Of a stretch of DNA of 64,000 nt, positions 52,559 to 60,557 are shown piece by piece. This DNA is from Sulfidibacter corallicola. GTDB taxonomy: Bacteria > Acidobacteriota > Holophagae > Acanthopleuribacterales > Acanthopleuribacteraceae. The stretch is from positions 8,860,256 through 8,924,255 of the forward strand of contig NZ_CP071793.1 in the NCBI RefSeq assembly GCF_017498545.1, given 5' to 3'. How positions within the stretch are numbered: position 1 is the first letter of the stretch; each line of letters starts with the position of its first letter. Under the pieces are notes generated by a model. That model saw only the letters and a list, made by a program, of their open reading frames with translations. It had not been told where the DNA came from and searched no databases. A program made the position numbers and the translations under genes.

Positions 52559-53084
52559 TCCCTCGACCTAACTGAAACCCCGACACGACGATCGGCGGAG
52601 TCCTCGCGGGCCCCGCCGATCGAACCATTTTTATCTCCTTGATGGGGATTTCGATCCACCTGCGCAAGCCGACCAAAGCATGGATGTCGGCATGCAGACA
52701 TGGTCGCTGCGGTGCGCCGGAAACCCAGGCGTCGCCAGCGGATTCGAGAATCGATGATGGCGCGCGGCCTGAACCGAGTGTCACGGCCACCAGTTGTAAG
52801 GGAATGCTGCCCTATCCATGGTGCCCCTCCAGAAACAGGGGTTTTGCGGAAGGGGTCCTCTGGATCGACATGGTTTCCAACGTGAGCTGCTTTCAGCAGT
52901 CAGCCAATCACCGATGACCAAGCATCTTGTGAAACCCGACGCCTGAAACCCGATAGCGTGCCCATCCAGCCAGCCCTTGTTGGGCGCCACGATCTTTCCT
53001 TTTCTGGATGGGCGCCAGCTAGAAGCTCGGGTCTCGCCGAGGTTTCCGCTGACCGATGACGCGTCTTGGGTCCCCGAACTCGCC
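52559..53084. other. Gap between chitinase and GGDEF gene
   Basis: It holds a terminator hairpin at 52590-52621 and, at 52684-52701, a copy of the recurring palindrome with one mismatch (ATGTCGGCATGCAGACAT). No gene was seen in the rest. Confidence 0.5.
52590..52632 (+). terminator. Probable terminator of the chitinase gene
   Basis: GATCGGCGG (52590-52598) pairs with CCGCCGATC (52613-52621); a short T-run (ATTTTTA) follows at 52627-52633. Confidence 0.55.
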
Positions 53085-54020
53085 TTACGTGTCTTGGGTC
53101 GTGGAACTCACGACCTTGATCTGGTTGCGACCGGCGTTCTTGGCGATGTCCAGCGCCTTTTCGGCGGCTTCGATCAATCGATCCTCGTGCAGATCGGCCG
53201 TGGGCACCAAACTGGCCAGTCCCAGGGTGACGGTCACGTGACCGCCCACTTCCTCGGCGTCGCGGTTCTCGATTTCCAGCGCTTCCACCTGCTTGCGCAG
53301 CGTTTCGCCCACCAGGAAGGCCGCTTCGGACTCGGTTTCCGGCAGCAGCACCGCAAACTCTTCGCCGTTGTAGCGCGCCACGAAGTCACCGGGGCGTTTG
53401 ACGGTTCGCGCCATGGCCTGGGCCACCAGCTTCAGGCAGTCGTCGCCGGCTTGGTGGCCGTACATTTTGTTGAATTGCTTGAAAAAGTCCATGTCCACGA
53501 GGATCAGCGAGAGGGCGCGGCGGTTGCGGCGGGCGCGATTCCACTCTCGCTTGAGGGTTTCGTCGAAATAGTGGCGGTTCTTGACGCCCGTCAGCCCATC
53601 CAACACCGAGGCGTGCTCCACCTGCCGCCGCAGGAACTGGATCTCCAATTGGGTCTTGATGCGCTGCAGGACCAGCGGCGTCTGCAGCGGTGCACGGAGG
53701 AAATCCCGAACGCCCAACCCGAAGGCCTCGCTGAATCGGGGCGCCTCGTCATCCACGGCCATCAGCAGGATCGGCACGCTCTGGGTGCGTTGCTCGGCGC
53801 GCAATTCCGCGCACAACGCGTACCCGTCGCCGTCCGGCAATCGGGTACTGGTCAGGATCAGTTCGATGTCCGGGTTCTCGCGAAACTGCCGCAAGGCGTC
53901 TTCTTTGGAGGTGGCCTCGACCGGCCGGTAGATCTCTCCCAGCAGAGTGGTCAGGGTTTCTTTCGTGTCGTGCTGCGGGTCCACTACCAAAATCTTGGGT
54001 CGCGCATTCGCTATCAGCAT
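53085..54020 (-). CDS. Response-regulator-like GGDEF protein with altered receiver and NGEEF motif
   Basis: This 311-residue protein has a receiver-like domain (about 8-125), a short coiled linker and a GGDEF domain (about 145-305). GGDEF marks: DGLTGVKNRHYFDE, LVDMDFFKQFNKMYGHQAGD, and the active loop ARYNGEEFAVLLPE, where Asn replaces the first Gly of GGEEF. An RPGD inhibitory-site motif lies five residues before it. In the receiver the phospho-Asp position is Ser58 (ILTSTRLPDGDG), although ILVVDP keeps one acidic residue. It may make c-di-GMP constitutively or act as a sensor of it. Start ATG 54020 has GGAGGA eight bases upstream; GTG 54050 is also in frame. Confidence 0.92.
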   Translation of the reverse strand: MLIANARPKILVVDPQHDTKETLTTLLGEIYRPVEATSKEDALRQFRENPDIELILTSTRLPDGDGYALCAELRAEQRTQSVPILLMAVDDEAPRFSEAFGLGVRDFLRAPLQTPLVLQRIKTQLEIQFLRRQVEHASVLDGLTGVKNRHYFDETLKREWNRARRNRRALSLILVDMDFFKQFNKMYGHQAGDDCLKLVAQAMARTVKRPGDFVARYNGEEFAVLLPETESEAAFLVGETLRKQVEALEIENRDAEEVGGHVTVTLGLASLVPTADLHEDRLIEAAEKALDIAKNAGRNQIKVVSSTTQDT

Positions 54021-54322
54021 CGACACATCCTCCATGATTGATTCGTTCACGCCAGTTTAGGCAGCGACGGTTCAAAGTCAAGCACGACAAGACGATCTAT
54101 GACATTCATCTCGTGGTTTTCTGGGGGTGGAGAAGCGGGAAAAGTAGACGCTTTTCATCATAACAGATCGCAGACCTCGGCAGTACTCTATTGCGTATAG
54201 GCAATTACCCGCTTCGCGGCGGGTCGGAACCGGCTCCGGAGGACCTCGATTCGCACTTGACTCCGCACGCCATTTGCTCCCATGGTCTGTATCACCCCCA
54301 TCCTTAATATCGCGAGGTGCCC
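54021..54322. other. Divergent gap between GGDEF protein and cyclase-family gene
   Basis: No gene is supported. ACCCGC/GCGGGT at about 54208-54226 forms a small hairpin. Promoters for both divergent genes must lie here, but no strong consensus was seen. Confidence 0.35.
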
Positions 54323-55006
54323 ATGTCTCCCGAAATCAAACCACCCAAAATGATCGATCTCAATCACCCCATTTCCGCGGGGATGATCACCTACCGCGGG
54401 TTGCCCGGTCCCGTTATCGAAGATTTCATCGGCTACGAGGCTTCCCACGACCATTACGCCGAGGGTACCGAATTCCACATCGGCAGAATTGACATGATCG
54501 CCAACACGGGAACCTACATCGACACGCCGATCCACCGCTACCGATCGGGCTACGACCTGGCCGAACTGCCGCTGGCCCACATCGCCCATCTTCCGGGTCG
54601 CGTCTTTCACGCTCCCGCCGAACCGCGCGTACTCGGCCCCGAACTCTTCGAGGGCGTGGACATCGCGGGCAAAGCGGTCCTCATCCACACGGGCCACGCC
54701 CGCTGGTGGGGCGACGACCGTTACTTTCGCGATCACCGCTGCCTCGACGAAGCGGCGGCCGAACTGCTTTGCCGCCAAGGTGCCCGGCTGGTGGGCATCG
54801 ACAGCCTGAACATCGACGACACCGTCGAAGGCGGTCGCCCGGTTCACTCGCTGCTGTTGGAAGCGGGAATTCCGATCGTCGAGCACATGTGCGGCTTGGA
54901 CCAACTGCCGGACGAGGGATTTCTGTTCTACGCGGTACCGCCGCGCATTCGAGGACTGGGATCTTTTCCGACGCGGGCTTTCGCTATCGTGAATTCCGAA
55001 GGTTGA
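54323..55006 (+). CDS. Cyclase-family protein (kynurenine-formamidase-like fold) with variant metal motif
   Basis: This 227-residue protein starts with MIDLNHPISAGMITYRGLPG, as in the cyclase/arylformamidase (KynB-like) superfamily. The usual HxGTHxDxPxH metal motif reads NTGTYIDTPIHR (residues 61-72): Asn and Tyr replace the first and second His, while Asp67 and His71 remain. A later block, GIDSLNIDDTVEGGRPVH with HSLLLEAGIPIVEHMCGLDQL, is typical. A subgroup with NTGT instead of HTGT exists in this superfamily to my knowledge, so the protein may use another metal geometry rather than be dead. Start ATG 54323 has GAGG five bases upstream. Confidence 0.9.
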   Translation: MSPEIKPPKMIDLNHPISAGMITYRGLPGPVIEDFIGYEASHDHYAEGTEFHIGRIDMIANTGTYIDTPIHRYRSGYDLAELPLAHIAHLPGRVFHAPAEPRVLGPELFEGVDIAGKAVLIHTGHARWWGDDRYFRDHRCLDEAAAELLCRQGARLVGIDSLNIDDTVEGGRPVHSLLLEAGIPIVEHMCGLDQLPDEGFLFYAVPPRIRGLGSFPTRAFAIVNSEG

Positions 55007-55433
55007 CGCGATCGGCCCGAGATGGTCCTCGCCTTCGATCAGGCAAGGCATGAAACCGACAACCAAGGAAACCCCAGCCTTCGGGGAATGCCCATCCTGG
55101 TATTTCCCTTCCTGGGTTGCACGCTGCCTGGGTTCCTGGCGGGTTTTCGCGAGAGTGCCGCCAGGCTCCCGCTTCGGCATTCGGTTTCGAGATCCCTTTT
55201 TCGAAACGGTATCTCGCGGTCACGGTGCCGGTCACCCGTTGATTTCATGAATTAAGTTGCGTTGTGAACAAATCATGAGGATAACTCCCAAAAATGTCGC
55301 GGTGCGCGAGCCTATACGGTCGTTTTTGTGACAAGTACGTGATTTTCCGTAATTTGGAGCGGTATTTTCCAATACCGCTTCGGTTCCACGGTACAATTCT
55401 GTGACGTATGTACTTGCTTTGGAGGCATCGATC
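55007..55433. other. Gap upstream of small secreted protein
   Basis: A perfect hairpin GCGGTATT-TTCC-AATACCGC lies at 55359-55378, followed by a possible -10 (TACAAT, 55392-55397). The hairpin may be an operator or the terminator of an upstream transcript. No gene was found in the rest. Confidence 0.4.
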
Positions 55434-55859
55434 ATGCGCCTGACTGGAGTCCTGCTTTCCTTGATTTTGATGATTCAAACCAGTGCGTTCGGCAATGAGC
55501 GGGTGGCCGCGGATCTCGTGGAAGTGGTCAATCAAAACCCCAAAATCAAAAAAATTGCCGTCATCTACAACCCCAACATTTCCGAAGTCCTGATACCTCC
55601 CCAAATCGCCCAGGCGAAGCTGTTCAAGGTACCGGTCAAGAACACGCGCGAGATCGCGCAGGTGGTCAATCGTTTGGTGTTGGCCCAACATGATGTCAAC
55701 GCCATCTATTTGGTGCACGACCGTTTCAAGGCCGTGACCAACAAAGCTTCGGTTCGGTATTTGGGCAAGGTCGCTCGCAAAAATCAATTGGTGTTGCATT
55801 CGGACAACCAGGAAGTCGCCTCTGGCTTCGCCGAGTTGAATGCGCGCGTCGAGTTGTAA
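55434..55859 (+). CDS. Small secreted protein, distantly like ABC substrate-binding fold
   Basis: This 141-residue protein has a signal peptide (MRLTGVLLSLILMIQTSAFG). The mature domain alternates strand and helix (KIKKIAVIYNPNISEVLI, AKLFKVPVKNTREIAQVVN, DVNAIYLVHDRF, KNQLVLHSDNQEVASGF). It resembles half of a periplasmic binding-protein lobe of the ABC_sub_bind type (IAVIYNP pattern), but is too short for a complete transporter component. Start ATG 55434 has GGAGG eight bases upstream, and a strong terminator follows. Function is unknown; a periplasmic ligand or sensor role is inference. Confidence 0.82.
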   Translation: MRLTGVLLSLILMIQTSAFGNERVAADLVEVVNQNPKIKKIAVIYNPNISEVLIPPQIAQAKLFKVPVKNTREIAQVVNRLVLAQHDVNAIYLVHDRFKAVTNKASVRYLGKVARKNQLVLHSDNQEVASGFAELNARVEL

Positions 55860-55890
55860 TCGTTCTCAACCGATGCCATCTCCCCGCAAA

Positions 55891-55915
55891 AGCCGCTCCC
55901 CCGAGCGGCTTTTTT
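55891..55915 (+). terminator. Rho-independent terminator
   Basis: AGCCGCTC-CCCC-GAGCGGCT is a perfect 8-bp stem followed by TTTTT, 32 bp after the stop of the small secreted protein gene. Confidence 0.9.
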
Positions 55916-57124
55916 GTGCCTGACCCCGTGGAGAAACCCAAACGCGTGCCTCGGGTGTTTTAGGGGAACGGGGACGCTTCGCGCTTTAGCCTCGAGTTCT
56001 TTCGTTGCTCGAGTCGCTTCGATTGGTTCACCAAGCTGGTGAACCTACAGGCCTTGCCGCCCTCTCGAGATGCGGGAACTTCCGGATCACACTCTTCGAT
56101 GGGTCGTCCCGATTCAGGTCGGCGATCCGTTCCCCTAAGATCGGCAGCTCGTCGGAGCCAACCGGCACGAGGTTCCCGCAAGCTCCCAAGCTTCGTAAAG
56201 CCTGTAGGTTGGCCCGCTGGGCCGACGCGTCGAAGCAACCCAAGCAACAGCAAACAATTACGCAATTGAGCGAAGCCCAGAATTGCCCTCGCGGCCCCAT
56301 CCCAAGTTGCCAAGTCCAAAGTTCCCGCATCGTGAGAGGGTTGTCAGGCCTGTAGATTAAGCAGCTTGCTCAACCAGCCGAAGCTCCTCCGACGCGATGT
56401 ACCGATACGATCGAGAGGGTTTCAATCTCGGCTTTGACCTGCTCGGGAGAACGGATCGCTCCGCTCTTTGGCTCGATACCTGACCGAAACGGACGTCGCT
56501 TCGATTGGTGGAACAAGCTGTTCCACCTACTGGCCTTGCCGCCCTCTCGAGATGCGGGAACTCCCGGATCACACTCTACGATGGGTCGACCCGATTCGGG
56601 TCGGCGATCCGGTCCCCTAAGATCGGCAGCTCGTCGGAGCCAACCGGCACGAGGTTCCCGCAAGCTCCCAAGCTTCGTAAAGTCAGTAGGTTGGCCCGCT
56701 GGGCCGACGCGTCGAAGCAACCCAAGCAACAGCAAACAATTACGCAATTGAGCGAAGCCCAGAATTGCCCTCGCGGCCCCATCCCAAGTTGCCAAGTCCA
56801 AAGTTCCCGCATCGTGAGAGGGGCGTCAGGCCTGTAGGTTGAGCAGCTTGCTCAACCAGCCGAAGCTCCTCCGACGCGATGTTCCGATACGATCGAGAGG
56901 GCTTCAATCCCGGCTTTGACCTGCTCGGGAGAACGGATCGCTCCGCTCTTTGGCTCTATACCTGACCGAAACGGACGTCGCTTCGATTGGTGGAACAAGC
57001 TGTTCCACCTACTGGCCTCACGACCCTCTTTGGATGCGGGCGCTGCCAAGATGCACACTTCGATCGGTGGTAATAAAATCTCGGCCCCGAAACCATGCGG
57101 GGCCGGGCGCCCGACCTCAACCCA
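55916..57124. repeat. 482-bp tandem repeat with REP-like hairpins (two full units plus a partial third)
   Basis: A unit beginning CTTCGATTGGTTCACCAAGC at 56017 recurs at 56499 and 56981, so the period is 482 bp twice over. Hairpins inside are GGTTCACCA-AGC-TGGTGAACC (56025), GGTGGAACA-AGC-TGTTCCACC (56507, 56989), GGTTGAGCA-GCT-TGCTCAACC (56837) and GGCCC-GCT-GGGCC (about 56214, 56696). The first two occupy the same place in successive units and differ in stem sequence while staying paired. No gene is supported. Confidence 0.9.
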
Positions 57125-58294
57125 TCAAGGCCGCCCGCGCTCCGCTTGCAACGTCTGCGGCAATTCGGAGGCCGGATCCTGGCGTTTCAAGGGATTCAGC
57201 CAGAGCAGCACCAAACCGGCAGCCTGCAACGGCAGGATCCATAAAAACACTTCGCGAATCGGCATCTGCTCGTGTAGCCAGCCGGACAGCCCACTTCCGA
57301 CGATTGCCGATACCCCGCCCACACAGGTCGAGAACAGCCCCTGGTAACTGGCGCGGTTCCCCTGTTGGGAAAACCGCGAAATGGCCTGCATCGCGGCGGC
57401 GTAAAAAAGGCCGAAGCCGAGACCGTGCAAAAGTTGGCTCGCGCCCAGAACCCAGGCCACCGGATACAACCCGATCACCAACCAGCGAATCAGGTTGGCC
57501 GCGAACGCCGCCAAAAGCAGGGTCCGGTAGTGCCAGCGTTTGAAGAACCAGCCGGAGGCGAGGAATACCCCGATCTCCGCGAGCACACCCAGGCTCCAAT
57601 ACCAACCGGTGGCCTCGGCGGAAATCCCGGAATCGATCAAGAGCAGGGTGAAGCCGTAGTGATACGGCGAAAAGGACAGCCAGTGCAGCATCATCGCCAG
57701 CAACCAGAGCCACCAGCTCCCGGTGAGCTCTCGCCAGAAGGGAGATTGCCGGCGCGTCTGGCGGGGTTTGATTTCGCGCGGCAGGAAAAAAGAGTTCAGC
57801 CAGAACAGGAGGGCCGCGACAACCAGCGCCGGGAAAAAGATCCGCAGGCCGAAGCGATCGACCAGGTAGCCCATGCCGATCGATGACACGATGAACCCGA
57901 GCGAGCCCACCAGCCGCCGGTGACCGTAGCGCTTGGGGTCGCCGCCCGAGACCTGCATGGCCAGGGTGTCTTGAAGCGAAATGACGGGCGCTTGGGCCGC
58001 GCCGAACAAGAACAGCGGTAGGAGAAACAACAGGCCGGCCTCGTCCGAGAACACCCAGAGGATCGGGGTCAAGGCCATCAGAACCAGAGCGTCGAGCCGC
58101 AACAGGCGATCCACGGAGAGGAAGCGATCACTCAGGCGACCGCCGAGCAGGGGCATGATCGCGTTGAAGAAGTAAAACCCCGAGAGAATCAATCCCGTTT
58201 GGGATTTGGAAAAACCCAGATCCAGCAAGACCGGGCTGAGATACGGCAGAAGCAGGCCGAACAGCAGAAAGAAGAAAAAGAAACTCGCAGCCAT
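57125..58294 (-). CDS. MFS transporter, 3-phenylpropionate-permease-like (HcaT/MFS_1_like)
   Basis: This 389-residue membrane protein has about 12 predicted helices. It begins AASFFFFFLLFGLLLPYLSPV, has the inter-helix 2/3 motif GGRLSDRF of the major facilitator superfamily, then GHRRLVGSLGFIVSSIGMGY. The second half has HWLSFSPYHYGFTLLLIDSG and GLFSTCVGGVSAIVGSGLSGW. The layout is that of the PPP/HcaT and LacY-like MFS_1_like group (380-400 residues). The substrate is unknown. Start ATG 58294 has GGGGGAG three to eight bases upstream. It is flanked on both sides by repeats and appears to be transcribed alone. Confidence 0.92.
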   Translation of the reverse strand: MAASFFFFFLLFGLLLPYLSPVLLDLGFSKSQTGLILSGFYFFNAIMPLLGGRLSDRFLSVDRLLRLDALVLMALTPILWVFSDEAGLLFLLPLFLFGAAQAPVISLQDTLAMQVSGGDPKRYGHRRLVGSLGFIVSSIGMGYLVDRFGLRIFFPALVVAALLFWLNSFFLPREIKPRQTRRQSPFWRELTGSWWLWLLAMMLHWLSFSPYHYGFTLLLIDSGISAEATGWYWSLGVLAEIGVFLASGWFFKRWHYRTLLLAAFAANLIRWLVIGLYPVAWVLGASQLLHGLGFGLFYAAAMQAISRFSQQGNRASYQGLFSTCVGGVSAIVGSGLSGWLHEQMPIREVFLWILPLQAAGLVLLWLNPLKRQDPASELPQTLQAERGRP

Positions 58295-58971
58295 AGCTCC
58301 CCCAGGCGGTTGCCAAAGCGGCGTATTGTAACACGACACTGTGGAGTGCGGTGCGCGAAGGAGCCGTGCAAACAATGCGTAAGTTGTTTTTTACCACGGA
58401 GTCGCCGCCCAGGCCGGGGGCCCGGGTTTCAGGTGGGTAACTAATCGAAGCGAATCGTTTGGGAGTTCCCGCATTTGTGAGAGGGGCGTCGTTGCAGTAA
58501 GTTGGCCCGCCGGGCCGACATTTTTCGACGAACTCCCTGCACATCCGCCTTTTTAGGTTTTTATCTTTATCTTCGAACTTTACAGAGTTTGTTACATATA
58601 GAGTTCACAGAGTTCACCGAGGCAGGCACGAAGCCGTCGAGGGGGGGAATTGCCATCCTCATAAAGAGCGGCTTGAACTGCCACTCAGCTACCTAATTAT
58701 CTTCGATGTGAACAAGAAATCTCTATGTTTTTTGGCAACAAGATTGAACTAAACGATTTAAACTCAAGGGTGATCACTGAAAAAACGCTGATCTTCGGAA
58801 ACCCCCCATGTGCAGGCTCCGAAAAAGGTTTAGTTGGGACAACCCGTGTGGAATCGTGGCTAACTTCTAAAAAATTATTATAATTCTCCGTTTTCTCTGT
58901 GGACTCAGTGGTAGAAACCGCAGCCACCACAAAGCCGGGATGGACAACCCCTCAACCGGCGAACATCCAAC
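58295..58971. repeat. Gap with the 206-bp element and CACAGAG-type arrays
   Basis: 58393-58598 is the 206-bp element, followed by GAGTTCACAGAGTTCACCGAG (58600). A reversed array (TCCGTTTTCTCTGTGGACTC) lies at 58890-58910. The stretch 58700-58880 is AT-rich without a supported gene. Confidence 0.75.
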
Positions 58972-59973
58972 TCAAAGTGTATCGGAGAGGAAACCGGCGA
59001 TGCCTTCTACCAACGGATCGGTCATGTGCGCCAATTTCGTCGGGCTCACGGGCCAGATGGCAAACGGCTCGAACGATTCGGCCAACAAGTCGCGCCGAAT
59101 TTCCATCGACAAGATGCGGTGGGGATAGCGCTCGCAGTGATGGTACCCGGCGGCGGCGGGATGCAACGGATAGGGGTCGTCGCAAGTGATCTCGATGTCC
59201 TGCGACCGATAGGCCGCCAACACCCGTTCCACCAGGCGCGGCGGGGCCAGCATCGAACCGTCCGGCGGGGTGGTGATCAACTCGACCGCGGGCCGATGGG
59301 CGTAGGTCGCAAATTGCGCCGGCTGGTAGGCGCGGTGCAACGTGTCGACGATGTATTCCCCTTCCACCAGGGATACCGAAATCGGTGCGTAGGTGTGGAG
59401 GTTGAACGCAAAGCCCTCGTTTTCGCACGCGAACGCGTAACCCCGGCGAGCCTGCTGCTGGTAGCGATCGTACAGCTCGTGCAGCAACGTCAAATCGGCT
59501 TCGTCGTCGATGAACGAAGCCGTCGTTCCGGTGAGGTTGGCGGCCTTGCGAACCGATTCGTCGATCACCCACTGGCGATTGACGTCCACGATGGTGCGTG
59601 GCAACAGGCTTCGCAACACCACGATGTCCAAGCGACGCTGGATCTCGCGCAGTCGGGTTCGCTGCGTCGCACCCAGGCGGTCGCCCAGCCGATCGACGAG
59701 GGCCGGATCGGTCAGCGCACCGGCGAGGTAAAAAGCGTATTCGGGGGAACCCTGGTCGGTATTGACCATGAAGAAGTCGTCGTATCGGTCGTCGGTGTAC
59801 TGGCGAATCCGCGATTTCAAGCCGTGTAGATGCGTCAACTCGGTGGCCCCGTGGGGTAACTCGATAAAAAGGGGGACGGGTGGATCGGACAGGGGGGATC
59901 CGCCCGAGAACCGAAACACATCACATATTCCTTCGACAGACTGAATCCCCTTGTAATCCGAAACTTTCTCCAT
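58972..59973 (-). CDS. N-formylglutamate-amidohydrolase-like protein
   Basis: This 333-residue protein shows features of the FGase superfamily: an early PLFIELPHGATELTHLHGL (about residue 33, His in a metal-site position), DDFFMVNTDQGSPEYAFYLA, IVDVNRQWVIDES (matching the usual DxNR block), AFACENEGFAFNLHTYAPIS, and a late PHRILSMEIRRDLL (matching IEIrRdLy). FGases cleave N-formyl-glutamate in histidine breakdown, but no hut gene is nearby, so the substrate may be another N-acyl acid or a peptidoglycan fragment. Start ATG 59973 has GGAGG ten bases upstream; the open frame upstream lacks support. Confidence 0.75.
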   Translation of the reverse strand: MEKVSDYKGIQSVEGICDVFRFSGGSPLSDPPVPLFIELPHGATELTHLHGLKSRIRQYTDDRYDDFFMVNTDQGSPEYAFYLAGALTDPALVDRLGDRLGATQRTRLREIQRRLDIVVLRSLLPRTIVDVNRQWVIDESVRKAANLTGTTASFIDDEADLTLLHELYDRYQQQARRGYAFACENEGFAFNLHTYAPISVSLVEGEYIVDTLHRAYQPAQFATYAHRPAVELITTPPDGSMLAPPRLVERVLAAYRSQDIEITCDDPYPLHPAAAGYHHCERYPHRILSMEIRRDLLAESFEPFAIWPVSPTKLAHMTDPLVEGIAGFLSDTL

Positions 59974-60557
59974 ACCCGAATCTCCTCCCTTGCAAATAAC
60001 TTTCGCAGCACCCATCATATCCTGGACATTTGGCCAAAGAACCTGGCCCAGAACCGCCACAACCCGCGAACACGCTAGCACCCTCGCTTCGGTTGGGCAA
60101 CAACCAATCGAGATCGAATCCGGTTCGGTTCTCACCCGCCTCGACGCCCGTCGCGCGTCTTTTCCGCCGATCGGAAAAGAACTGAATTCTGGCGCTCAAC
60201 ATGAAGTTAAATTTGATGTTAATATACGTTTAGGAGAAAATGAGACTTGCTCTGTTTCAAGCATTACCCATGAATCTTTAAAGCCTTGACTCCGGATGCC
60301 GAGCTTCGTTCTCCGCGCTCCTGGAATTGGGAACACCCGTCGATCGCCATCATCCCCAAGGATGTCGTGTATGGCGGCGTCGATTTCGGTCGCTCACCCG
60401 TATTCGGGAACCCGCCAGGTGGGCGTAAAATAATATGGGTCCTTTTCGGTAAGTTGTGCTCTCCGCTTTCTTGAATCTACCATTCCTGAAATGTTTATCC
60501 TTATTCATTCCATACACATTCATCGTCGCCGATCTCTTTCGGTTTTCGGGAGCTCCC
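59974..60557. other. Divergent gap upstream of the M3-like pseudopeptidase
   Basis: AT-rich between 60190 and 60290, with TTAATATAC as a possible -10. It contains a possible 13-codon open frame at 60240. Otherwise no gene or repeat was seen. Confidence 0.4.
60240..60281 (+). CDS. Possible 13-residue peptide with good ribosome site
   Basis: ATG 60240 is preceded by TAGGAG with three bases spacing and encodes MRLALFQALPMNL before a TAA. It lies 276 bp upstream of the M3-like gene. It could be a leader peptide or chance; nothing else supports it. Confidence 0.2.
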   Translation: MRLALFQALPMNL

